From Melampsora larici-populina 98AG31 (Eukaryota > Basidiomycota > Pucciniomycetes > Pucciniales > Melampsoraceae), in contig NW_006768766.1 of assembly GCF_000204055.1 (NCBI RefSeq), positions 3,768,160 to 3,832,159 on the forward strand: 64,000 nucleotides of DNA, in the 5' to 3' direction. Positions within the stretch are counted from its first letter, which is position 1. The number at the start of each line of letters is the position of its first letter. Position numbers and translations under genes: made by a program. The notes beneath the pieces were generated by a model. That model had not been told where the DNA came from, made no database searches, and worked only from the letters and a program-made list of their open reading frames with translations. Shown piece by piece: positions 1 through 9,761 of the stretch.

Positions 1-1319
1 CTGCAACCAATGGCGACTCCAATCAATCATTTTTTTTCCCTTTTTCCTTATATTTTTTTATCAAATATTGACTTATTGCAGCAATTTCTGTCCTCACCAA
101 TGGAGAAGGTTGCAAAGCACTAGTAATTGTATTGTTTGATTTTTGTTTATCAAAAATTCCATTCTATGATATAAATCTACTGTGTTGTAAAAATCATGAT
201 GATTTGCAAGCATTCAAATTCACTTGGCAATATCAATTGCTGATAGCTTTTGATGTGAGGATTCCAAATATGTAGTTGGATCTTAACTTGGATCACTTCT
301 GTGTCTCTGATAAGCTTTTTGGCCAGAATATCTGATTTCATGTTTTTAGACACTAGCCACTATACTACATATATTCACATGTGTGTTTGTTAATCTGTGG
401 TCCTGTACTAGGACTATGAATTGGCCCTGGAGCTTCAGGGCGGGTGTAGAACTTATAAACCAACAAGGTTTATACAGAGCGTGGAGGAGATAATCCACCA
501 ATGAATGACTAGTAGAAGATGTCTAAGGACTTCCCTCCTTAAGGCACCAGAGAAAAGCAACTTTAAAGGACCAAAAAGCACACGGATTTTAACTCAAAAA
601 GCACGATTGTATTTCTCTCAACACTGCTATAGTGTTATTTCAATATGATAACTAAGAAAATAAAGCAATATCTTTTTGATACTATCCCCAATAAGTCTTT
701 TTGACTAAAACACCAATGCAAATTTCTCTTCATAGCTATAATAAAGGGTGTATTTAAGTGACTAGGTATTGCTAAAATAAGTTTATGATGATAAACAAAA
801 TGATAACTGTGTAGATGATAAAGAAAAAAAGGGAACAACAATCCCAAAATCATCCTAGAGTATACATATAAATGTATTACAGCTCTTGCAATGGTCAACA
901 GCCTCAAAAACCAACCAATTCCAACCAAAAACCCCTAAAAACCATATGATGACACAATGTAATGATCTTGTTACTAATATATGATGTGATTTTCACAGCC
1001 AAAAGTGATTGTTGACATAGTTGAATGATGTACAGCACTTCTTATGATGAATACAAGTGATTTTTTCCTTGTAAACTCGCTGAAAACCTATTTTTGAAGT
1101 TACAGGTTTTTCCAAATGATGTCCAATTTTTGATTACTAAAGTGCATCTTGTATAGCTCGTGATACTGATCAATAATCAGTGTTGTATCAGGTACTTCTC
1201 TAATGAGTAATGGATCAGTTATTGAGTTGTGAAGTTAAGGTTCTTGTATGTAAATGTTGTTACATGTATGCATGTAAGTGTAAAATTCAAAATCTGCACT
1301 GGTTTCTTATTTCTCTAAT
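1..1319. other. AT-rich intergenic stretch, nothing recognised
   Basis: No coding signal is seen. The open frames (for example 635-928 on the minus strand) are low-complexity, rich in F/L/I/H, lack splice-linked continuation and resemble no known family. Confidence 0.5.
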
Positions 1320-2367
1320 GGATCACACTATTTGGCGACCGGTTTGGAATTTGATGCCCGGTTTTCAAAATTTCAAAAACTTTTGTCGCCCGGTCTGAAT
1401 TCAAATCAAACCGGGCAAACCGCTTTTTTCAACTTTCACATCCCAATTTTGGTTGGCTCTGGATAGATCAGATGTTACTCTCACATAACTTGTCTCAAGT
1501 TCATTTCGGGTTTGACCTGTTTTTGTTGGATTCCTAGAACAAACGGCAAGAACGAACATCTCAATGGTATCTTAGAAAACGTGTTGTTCAAAGCTAACAC
1601 CTCAAAAGACCCATCTCGTTGGCCCGGATTTCTATCAGAGGCTCTATTTTCTTGTCGAATCAACAAGAGCACGGTGACCAGATGGTCACCATTTGAACAA
1701 CTATACAGTGTAAGTCCCCAATTGCTGGACAATCCAGCCAAATTGAGACCTATCTCACTTCCTGAATTGAGTTCTGATGAATCCAAGCGTTTGGAGAAGC
1801 TCCGAGCAAGCAGACAGTCGGCTGCGGATGCCTCAGTTCAGCGTGCAAATCCAAATAAGCGGAACTTCGACGCACAGTTTGAAACGGACAATAAAGGGAT
1901 TATCAGTAGTAATACCAATGAAGGAGATGGTAACAAACACCTAGAGAAGGAATGTTGGTCAGCTCAGAGGCAAGAAAGTAAGAGAGGAGCAACACGAGTG
2001 AACAGGATAATGGAGCTTACCATCTTTGGACTACATAGTCATGTGCACGGTTGTGGTTCTTGAAACGTTTGCCCTATTCAATGTGTCGAGTTCGAGAGTG
2101 AGGCGGTGAGGTTGTCCAAATTGGGTGAGTGGTGTCATGCCATCAACAGGTGCCAGCGCCAGGCCCAGCATTGAGCGATATTGTTGAAGGTTGAAGGAAT
2201 CGTGCAAGCATAGCCCGGTTTCATGAAATTGATGTCTGGCTAGGTGTTGGGTGAGCCCAAAATTCAATTCTTGTGCCCGGTTTGTCAAATTGCTGCGGCT
2301 GCGGCCAAATTTGGCCCATGAAACCGGGCATGGAGGATTCCAAACCGGTTGCCAAATAGTGTGATCC
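1320..2367. mobile_element. TIR-bounded non-autonomous element (Pack-MULE-like) carrying a gypsy fragment
   Basis: The two ends are inverted copies. The left end starts GGATCACACTATTTGG at 1320; the right end is its reverse complement finishing at 2367. About 31 terminal bases match with one mismatch, followed by a second shared block containing GCCCGGTTT. Flanking 9-mers (TTCTCTAAT left, TTCAGTAAT right) agree at 7 of 9 positions, as for an old 9-bp Mutator-type duplication. The interior holds a Ty3/gypsy integrase fragment and no transposase, so the unit would depend on a transposase elsewhere. The superfamily call is inference. A further copy of one terminus lies at 3987-4035. Confidence 0.6.
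1512..1915 (+). pseudogene. Ty3/gypsy integrase C-terminal fragment
   Basis: The reading frame matches the end of the integrase catalytic core of the complete gypsy element at 52012-55959. It shares the catalytic-Glu block (TNGKNE here), the DPSRWP motif, the stretch SCRINKSTVT and the following Lys/Glu/Ala-rich segment, at roughly 60-65 percent by eye. The upstream catalytic Asp residues and the downstream C-terminal domain are missing, and the frame runs into unrelated sequence after about residue 135. It is therefore a dead fragment of a related but not identical family. It lies inside the TIR-bounded unit at 1320-2367, which suggests capture by that unit or insertion followed by deletion. 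Confidence 0.75.
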
Positions 2368-3166
2368 TTCAGTAATACCTTCCTTTACACACCTCTGTTA
2401 CTAATGACTTAAATTTTGTAAATTATGTAATCGCCTCTTCTGTGTTGAATGAGCCATCTACCATACAATTCTGACATCATTTGACATATGTAATAAGCTG
2501 AAAACCTCCATTTTTGACGAAATTCACACCTTTTCACCCCTTTGCACAGCTTTTGCTCCCATTCTCTTGCTCCTGGAATATTACATCATCAGAATAGGTT
2601 TAGTGCTTGATGTGATTTGGGCAGAAACTCCTGATGAAGTTTTTAGCCTGAATCAGGGCAAGAGGCCCTAATTGCAAATGTAACTGAAACTATGCTGAAT
2701 AGAAAGGTACATGTACAGACTCAAAGGCATCAAAAAGGTCTGCTATGGGGTGGCCTAAAAAGTAATACAATGAGAGGGAAAGGTGGGCGGGTCCAAAAAT
2801 TGTATGTGAGATCAAAGACTAAGATTGGGATAGAAGATCTCAAAAAGATAGGAGACTACTTTTTAGGAGGAACTTATTAAACATATTTGAGAAAATATGA
2901 AGTGGGAAGAACAGAGATTAAGAGAGCTCCACTTTATATGGGAACTCACAAAGTTAAAGAGCATCCTCAAAAAGGTAATGAGGAAAACTGAGCTTTGGAG
3001 TTAGTCAAGAGCACAGCAGTGCTAATCATTTGCAACACAAATGCTTCCAGATCGTTTGTCAGAGCTGTGACACATGACTCACACCTATTCTCTTCTCTAG
3101 AAGTGCACTGCTAGTCTAAATCTATAAACTTAAAAATCCCGGAAAATCCTCTTGGCAACCTATATT
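2368..3166. other. Intergenic, nothing recognised
   Basis: AT-rich, with one weak 62-codon frame at 2692-2880 that has no family resemblance and no splice continuation. Confidence 0.45.
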
Positions 3167-3196
3167 AGGGGGTTTCAAGTCGAAACTTTTACAGTA

Positions 3197-3342
3197 TTTT
3201 ACAGTTCGGCAAGTTGTCCGAAACTGTAAAATATTACGTAAAATTTAAAAATTCGGGACACCTTAAAAGGTGTCCCGAATTCGTAAATCTGTATAATTGC
3301 GTAAAAGTACAGCAATCCGGACAAGTTGCTGTACTTTTACGC
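3197..3342. repeat. Three consecutive subterminal hairpins of the Harbinger element
   Basis: Three perfect or near-perfect palindromes follow each other: about 3197-3231 (arms TTTTACAGTT), 3250-3282 (arms AATTCGGGACACC around a TTAAAA-like centre) and 3299-3342 (arms GCGTAAAAGTACAGCAA). The loops of the first and third contain CAAGTTGTCCG and CGGACAAGTTGC. The same decamer recurs near the right end at about 7913 and 8000. This is the pattern of transposase-binding subterminal repeats; the role is inferred. Confidence 0.6.
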
Positions 3343-3986
3343 TCCTTTTTACTGTTGACCGATTTAAAAAGATAGTCAAGATCACCTCGATCCTCTTGAT
3401 CACATCTTTTGGTTCTTTAGTTTATTAGATCTTCAGCACATCAAACTATCCCTCTGTTTATTTTGTTCCCTTTCAAATCTTTACTTAGTCTTACTTTCCT
3501 CGTCCTTGCTTTCAATCTTCACAATCGCAACCACCAATCTCTTCCCGATTCCTCTTTCAAGTTCTTTTTTCTCTTCTCGATTATTCTTTCAACTCAAATC
3601 ATCCAGCTCAAAAATTCAAATACTGGGCAAACCACTTCTTTTAAATTTCACTTTGTAGACTCTCAATCCACCCAACAGCAGCGCAAGTTTGATCATTCAC
3701 CTCTATCCTATCGCAAAAGTGAATCGATCAAGTGTTCACTTCAAAGCTGAACCAATCAGGCATCTGTGAGTGTATTTTTGATGATCATCGACTGCATCCA
3801 CTCTTGGTTTGTTAGTTTCAAAGGTCAAGGATCTCAATTCGGTTAGAAATGAGAACCTTGTTAAACTTGAGGATCCCACTTCGGTTAGAAAAGGGAACCT
3901 CATCAACTTTGAAATGAGAACCTATTATTACTAACCAATCACATGTTCAACACTTGTCTCCAGTTCATCTTGTGCTTGGCTGCAGG

Positions 3987-4035
3987 AAAACCGGCATCAA
4001 GGATTTCAAACCGGTTGCCAAATAGCACAATCCAT
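3987..4035. repeat. Solo terminus of the 1320-2367 TIR family
   Basis: The reverse complement begins GGATTGTGCTATTTGG and continues through an ACCGGTTT block and a GCCGGTTTT block. It matches the termini at 1320 and 2367 with scattered transitions. A weaker match to the subterminal sequence at 1398-1440 lies at 3610-3655. No partner terminus is seen, so this is a degraded remnant inside the 5' region of the Harbinger element. Confidence 0.5.
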
Positions 4036-4382
4036 TCAAATATCCACTGTTACCTCACTTTCAATCTCCATAATCCAATCAAACTCGTCTCAATTTTCCT
4101 TTCAACTCCGATCATCAGTTCTTTACCTCAAATTCACCCATTGTTCCTTTCAAGCTTCAACTAAGGTGAGTCAAGAAGATTTCAATCAATTGAAGGATAC
4201 AATTGATTTACTGACCATATTTGATGCTTTGGTTTCACTCATCAGCCATCCAGGATTGATTTAGGGTGTGAGATCGGTAGATAAAGGTCAAAACCCAGCA
4301 AACAATTAGAAGGTTTGCTTTTTCTTTTCATTTGTGGATGTGACTGGTGATGAGATTTCTGACACTGTTGATTGTTGTTAGA

Positions 4383-6026
4383 ATGGTCCGCAGGACAAAG
4401 AAACAGGTTCAGGAAGATATTGCACTGTTAAAACTGGCTCCTAATGCGACTCCAACACCAGCTGAGATTCGAAGGTCAAAAGAAATGCGCAGTCTGATCG
4501 AATCAGGATCAAAAGTTCCAGCACCGTCACAAGCTCCAGTTCCAGTACCCGCTAAGAAACCTGCATCAAAACAACAAGCGATGATACTTCCTAGTCTTCC
4601 TCAACCCTCCAATTTTAAAAAACCATCAAAATTAGCTGAACCGGTCAAAAACGAGATGAACGTTGATAAAGAGAAAGCTCATAACAGTCCTCGCTTCACC
4701 AACAAGGATCGCGAACGTTTGATTGAGGAGATCAGTAAGACCAAAGTCAACAACGCTCTTTTTGGATCTGGAAGCAAGCCATCTCTTGGACTCAGTCGAA
4801 ATGGAGCATGGACTACCGTGGCCAGTATGATCAACGTTTTTCATAATGATAACAATTGCAAGTCAACCAAAAACTCCACCGATCGAATGGAATTGACAGG
4901 TGATGAGTTGTTGAAGCGGTGGAGACAATACAAGGAGAATTACATCAAGGCAAGGAATCTGTCAAAGTCAACCGGAGAAGGTCTTGACGATAGTGATTCT
5001 GCCAAAGAAATCACCAGTATTCGAGCCAAGCAGGAATCTATCTGTCCTTGCTTTGAACTTATGGACAACCTCTACGGACACAAAGCAAATATCGCCCCAC
5101 ATTCTCTTATAGATAGCATGGATCATCACGAAACAGGATTATTTGAAGACGATTTAGATTCAACCGACTCCAATACACACTCCAGCAATCATAGTGAAGA
5201 TCCTCAGGACAATGTAATTGATCCTCTTCTTGCCGCACTTGCAAATGATGACCCAGCCGACTACTATATCTTCCCTGCTCAATCTGACGACAACCAAATT
5301 GAGGTCAACCACAATTCAGATGAAGACATGGCAACTACGAGTGATCTTGCTTGGTTGGACAATCAAGATGACAAATTCGGTCTGAATGAAGATAAAAAGA
5401 ACACTGAACGCTTGCCTTCATTTCCTTTGCTACCATCTCCACTCCATTCGCCTAAGTTGGTTGCACCAATTGAACCCGCTGAGACGTCTTCGAATAACCA
5501 ACAAAAACGTAAAAAATCAGTTTCCGATCGACCTGCCAAACCATTGTCATCAGTTGATACTAATCAAAAGCGTCACAGAGGACCAGCAAACTCACTGATG
5601 GACGACCGTGATGAGAAGAAGTATGCTTTTTTAGATTCAAAATTCCAAGTCAAGAATGAGGTTGACATGAAGAAACTGGAGGCCGAGAATGTTCGAGCAG
5701 GAGAAGCTTTGACCTGGGACAAATTCAAATTTGAGCGTGAAGACCAGAACTTGGCACGTCGTGAGGAGAAAAGCACTGCAATTGAAGAAAAACAAAGTCA
5801 AATTGAAGAGAGACAAGTCGACTTAGAAGCCCAGAAGAACAAACATTCACTTGCCTGGTCTCGAGAGAAGTTTACCCTAGAGACGGATCAATCACATGCA
5901 TTAGAAGAGTCACGAGCTCGTTCAGAAGTGTTGAAGGCTCGTATGGAAGTGATGGAGAGGTGTCAAAAGGATGGTATGTCTCTGGATCAAATATCGGACT
6001 ATCTGAAGATGATGTTTAATGAATGA
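4383..6026 (+). CDS. Harbinger ORF1: Myb/trihelix-like DNA-binding protein
   Basis: Single-exon ORF of 547 codons from the ATG at 4383; an upstream in-frame ATG at 4347 adds a hydrophobic leader that looks like 5' UTR. An N-terminal basic start (MVRRTKKQ) is followed near residues 100-220 by a trihelix/Myb-SANT-like region with spaced Trp residues (GAWTTVASMI, LLKRWRQYKENY). A long acidic linker follows, then a basic patch and a C-terminal coiled coil rich in E/K/R. PIF/Harbinger elements encode exactly such a protein, which binds the element ends and helps the transposase act in the nucleus. It lies convergent to the transposase. No stop codons or frame breaks are visible. It could also be mistaken for a host trihelix factor, but its place between the TIRs argues against that. 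Confidence 0.75.
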   Translation: MVRRTKKQVQEDIALLKLAPNATPTPAEIRRSKEMRSLIESGSKVPAPSQAPVPVPAKKPASKQQAMILPSLPQPSNFKKPSKLAEPVKNEMNVDKEKAHNSPRFTNKDRERLIEEISKTKVNNALFGSGSKPSLGLSRNGAWTTVASMINVFHNDNNCKSTKNSTDRMELTGDELLKRWRQYKENYIKARNLSKSTGEGLDDSDSAKEITSIRAKQESICPCFELMDNLYGHKANIAPHSLIDSMDHHETGLFEDDLDSTDSNTHSSNHSEDPQDNVIDPLLAALANDDPADYYIFPAQSDDNQIEVNHNSDEDMATTSDLAWLDNQDDKFGLNEDKKNTERLPSFPLLPSPLHSPKLVAPIEPAETSSNNQQKRKKSVSDRPAKPLSSVDTNQKRHRGPANSLMDDRDEKKYAFLDSKFQVKNEVDMKKLEAENVRAGEALTWDKFKFEREDQNLARREEKSTAIEEKQSQIEERQVDLEAQKNKHSLAWSREKFTLETDQSHALEESRARSEVLKARMEVMERCQKDGMSLDQISDYLKMMFNE

Positions 6027-6396
6027 GTGTTTTTCATTAACCTGTGCTCATTGTAATCAATGAAAATGTGAAGTGTTTATTATTGAAATTGTCAAGAAAA
6101 ATGTGAACTGTATGTTTTGTAATCAATTATTATCAAAATTGTCAAGTATCTATCAAAAAATGTGAACTGTTTGTTTTGTAATCAATGAAAGTGTGATGAA
6201 TCAAATCATTTGCACATTCAAGTTTGCTCCCTAGCACAAAAATAGGATCATTTGATTCTTTGCACAAAAGTTTAAGTAAAGTAAGAAAACAAAGAATAAA
6301 AGTTTCAAGTAAAGTAAGAAAACAAAGAATATTTCTTTCATAGCATTTGATCTTTTACACCAAAATTGCAAATGGAGTAAAAAAGAGATATTTTTT

Positions 6397-7796
6397 CTAC
6401 ATGTCTTCTTCTTCCTCATGAAAAGCCACAGCAAAGTCTCGCACTAGCTCTCTGCGTAGATGACTCAGTTCATTCTCTCCAATCCCATCATTCAGCTCCA
6501 AAATCAAGTTATCTACCCCTTGATATGTGTCATTTGCGTACTCATCAGCATACTCCTCCTCCCATTGATCTCCCAGCGCAGCAAGCAAGTTGTGTAGTAT
6601 GAAACAAACATGAATCCATCGAAGGATTGACCTCATGTGTTTTGGCTTGTCGAGTCGCAGGCGTAAACATTGAAGTGATGCCCAACGGCACTTCGATACC
6701 CCAATGGTATGTTTGTTGCGTATCCGAGCTTGGGCGATGAGTTTGTTGAATACCTTGTTTTGCTCAAGTCTGGCTGCTATTCCCTTGTAAGTAGCAACAA
6801 GTGTGTTGCTGATCTTGTAAGCGGAGTCGCCTAATAGATATTCACCTAATGATGAAAGAAAATTTAATGTCAGTACGATGTGGTTAGATCATGATAGGTA
6901 AGCAGAAAAATTGAGCCACCTTCTGAAAACCAACGTTCTGGATTTTTACACAAAGTCATCTTTGAAAAAGCTTTGTTGTCGTGAACAGATCCCGGCCATC
7001 CAGTGTAGAAGGCGGTGATTCAACGATCACAGTCACAGACAACTTGACAGTTGATAGAATAACGTTTTTTTCGATCGAAAAAGGTCTCGCCATCAAGACC
7101 CAGCCGTTGGTAAAGAGGTATGTTGGTTCCATCGACAAAACCTACACATCCAGGAAAGCCCTCGAGTGCCATCACCACTGAGATCTCCTCTCGTCTGTCA
7201 GGTCCAGGCCACTGTACATAGTCCTTACTAGTGTATATGATGGCATGAATCACACGCCGTGTGCATTTGATGATGGCTCCCATTGAAGCTTTATAATCTC
7301 TTCCCATCCTACGCACTGCACAACCGTTTCCATTGCTGCCAAGGCGTTCGAGGGCAAGAGCCAGTTGAATGATGACGGGAGGCTGGGGGTTGTTGGTGAT
7401 GGAAATGAAGATAGGATGAGCTTGAATTCTTTTGAGAACACCGTAAAACCCAGCATGAGAGGTTCGCATGCACTGTCGAAACTCGACTTCTCGATCTCGG
7501 AGGAGGTCCTTCAGACTGAAGTCCATCTCATATGGCATCTTCCATCGTGCATCGTGGTACCGTAATTGTTTGAGGATTTCTAACAGGTCTCAAGCCTCAC
7601 CAGCCTCGTTGAACAAGATATCAATAAGGCCACCACTGTCTGGATTGTCTTCAAATAGTATGTCGCCGATCGAAGGAAAGATCTTTTCGTCCAAGACCTG
7701 CTCCGCTAAGAAATCATCTTCTTCCTCGATATCAATCATGGTGCAAAAGTATTCAACCTCAGCCAAGGTCTTCTTCCTTTGAGACGTACGGACCAT
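6397..7796 (-). pseudogene. PIF/Harbinger DDE_4 transposase with two TGA stops
   Basis: Two exons on the minus strand (7796-6920 and 6845-6397, intron GTGGCT...TTAG) give a 441-codon frame. It has the first catalytic Asp in GFVDGTNIPLY, a TGWPGSVHDNKAF block and the second Asp in LLGDSAY. The frame is broken by TGA at 7592-7590 and TGA at 7022-7020, with homologous sequence continuing in the same frame after each. The conserved ...E-H...G... block that supplies the third acidic residue reads RNKHTIG, with Lys (codon 6712-6714) where Glu is expected. All three changes fit loss of a CpG, which is inference. The start could be 7796 (MVRTSQRKK) or further upstream. As it stands the product cannot be an active transposase without readthrough. 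Confidence 0.8.
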
Positions 7797-8056
7797 TTTG
7801 GTGGGTGAAGAGGTTAAATATTGAAAAGTTGAGGATGAGTTTGGGATTTGGTTTGATTTGGTCAAGAGGAAATAAAAGTGAAATTCTCCCGCGCTGTCCG
7901 GAATGCATAAAACGGACAAGTTTCCTCAATTTGGGCTCATATATTTTACAGCATTTTGTATGAGACCAGACACGTTTTTAAAAATCCGCTGTTGTAAAAA
8001 ACTTGTCCGTTTTTTTATGATTTTCACAAAAAAAATTCGACTTGAAACCCCCTATT

Positions 8057-8410
8057 ACTAATACCATCATTACATATGTAAATTACCTGTAAAACCCTTG
8101 TTTACTAACTTCAAAAGAGTGTCATTTCCGTAATAACTTCCATTCCTCCTTATCAACCATCAAGATTGAATTTTTGTACTGACTAACATAATGCTTTTCC
8201 TTCATATTCTAACCTCACAAAACCCGTAAACCTAATATTACTACCCTAAAAACCATTTCCAAGTCTATATACCTATATTTTCAAGTTTTTCTTATGTTTT
8301 TCTTTCTTTTCTTTGTGTAATTCATTTGTGAATAGTTTTTACTGATCTTAATAAGTTGTTTGAAAGAAAATGATCCGATCATGACATAATGAACAATACA
8401 TAAGCCTAAG
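8057..8410. other. Intergenic, nothing recognised
   Basis: AT-rich sequence between the Harbinger element and the MITE; no coding or structural signal seen. Confidence 0.4.
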
Positions 8411-8758
8411 CACAGTGTCATTTTACTACTCACTGGCAGGCCAGTGAGTACGTCCACTTCAATCCAATCTCAATCCAATCTCAAATCCATGTCAGTTCAA
8501 TATCAATCCGATCTCAATGTTTGGCCTAGAGTAGCAGACAAACAACCTTCCAGAATGAACTGGAATAAAGTTTGGTTGCATGTCCACTCATGAAGGTGTC
8601 AGAATGTCTGGAAGGTTTGAGTGATTGTGCAGCCCATCCATATCCCCCACTAAAATATAACTGGAGGTCAAACTGATATTGAACTGACATTGAATTGAGA
8701 TTGGATTGAGGTGAATAGAACTCACTGGCCTGCCAGTGACTAGTAAAATGACACTGTG
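8411..8758. mobile_element. 348-bp MITE with long inverted repeats
   Basis: Both ends read CACAGTGTCATTTTAC inward and are followed by CTCACTGGC/GGCCAGTGAG palindromes. A further pair of inverted arms, rich in TCAATCCAATCTCAAT, runs toward the centre, so most of the element can fold back. The flanking triplet AAG is present on both sides (8408-8410 and 8759-8761), consistent with a 3-bp target duplication. There is no coding capacity. CACTA-like or Harbinger-like mobilisation is possible; the superfamily is not settled. Confidence 0.75.
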
Positions 8759-9761
8759 AAGAGAGCTGCTATTGATCAGATTCCTTCAATTTTGAGTTTG
8801 CTTCACTGCTGAACTTTTCTAATAAACTTGGTAAACTACTATCAATAATTTTTTTGATTGATCCCACAATGGATCACCACACCGGCCACAAGGCCAGGTC
8901 AGATCTGGCCTTGGCCCTGGGGTACAATCGTGGATGCTGTCAGGCAGCACCGGGCAGGCCCTGACTCAGGTCAGCCCTTTGTAAGCTAGCTTTAGAGCTT
9001 GGGACGGATGCTCAACAACAGCAATTTTTTGAAAAAAGTGCCTCAAAAAGCCCTGTACCCTTGCCTCTGCAAAGATTTTTCCTGCAGGCCAGGCTGCAAT
9101 GAGATTTATATCTGCAGGATCCCCTGAGAGGTACAGCAGTTCTGGGGCATATGAATTTTTTCACACACATAAGGCTGCAAGTGTCAAGATTGATCACAAG
9201 ACAAATATTAGTGATTAGGAGGCATGTCAGAAATTCAAAAGAAAACTTACCATCAATAGATGGTTCAGTAGGCAAGTTATGATCTTGAAGCATTAGTTAG
9301 TAAATTGTTTCAATGCTTCATGTTCTTCTTCAGATTTGGGAATAAATTGGTCTTATCAAAAAGGTCATCACTCTCTTCCACCCAATGATACCATCTATGG
9401 GCCTTCAAACCAAGGATATCTAAAATGATTGGGCATGAAACGGAAACCTAGCAACACACTTCCAGAGATTTTGACCATCAGTCATCTCCAGGTTTTGAGA
9501 AGGATGATCAGAATCTTGAAAACAAGAACAAACATCTGTATGATGTGGTAGAACAATGTGGGTTCTAACTTGATATGGTGTACTTGAATTTTTATGAGAT
9601 GAGATGAGATGAGATGAATGGATGATTTTGATGAGATTATGGTATTATGGTTATGTATGTATGGGTTTAGACTGATTCTGATCGATGACCGGGCATTGAA
9701 AGCAAAGAAAGGCTTGAGCTTGAGTGACGAACTTATTTGAAGAAGTGAAATCCAAATTGAT
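8759..9761. other. Intergenic with short GC-rich hairpins and a GATGA microsatellite
   Basis: At 8885-8990 there is a local GC-rich patch with nested small palindromes built on GGCCAGGTC/GATCTGGCC. At 9597-9616 a short (GATGA) tandem run occurs just upstream of the aminopeptidase gene. No gene is seen; the frame at 9012-9293 has no support. Confidence 0.4.

Larger units (their letters stand above)
3167..8053. mobile_element. PIF/Harbinger-type DNA transposon, two genes, inactivated
   Basis: The termini are an 18-bp inverted repeat beginning AGGGGGTTTCAAGTCGAA (left 3167-3184, right 8036-8053), flanked by the direct triplet ATT (3164-3166 and 8054-8056). A 3-bp duplication is typical of PIF/Harbinger. 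The interior has the classic pair: a Myb/trihelix-like protein on the plus strand and a DDE_4 transposase on the minus str, convergent. The transposase carries two in-frame stops and lacks the catalytic Glu, so the copy is probably not autonomous, though the ends and ORF1 look sound. Subterminal hairpins and CGGACAAGTT-type motifs occur at both ends. Confidence 0.85.

Noticed and set aside
635..928. 97-codon minus-strand frame
   Set aside because: Low-complexity F/L/I/H composition, no family resemblance, no splice-linked neighbours.
2031..2288. Minus-strand frame of 85 codons within the TIR-bounded unit
   Set aside because: No recognisable domain; lies in sequence that appears non-coding and next to the decayed integrase piece.
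8872..9000. GC-rich GGCCAGGTC patch as an RNA gene
   Set aside because: Only short imperfect palindromes; no consistent fold or known RNA motif could be drawn.
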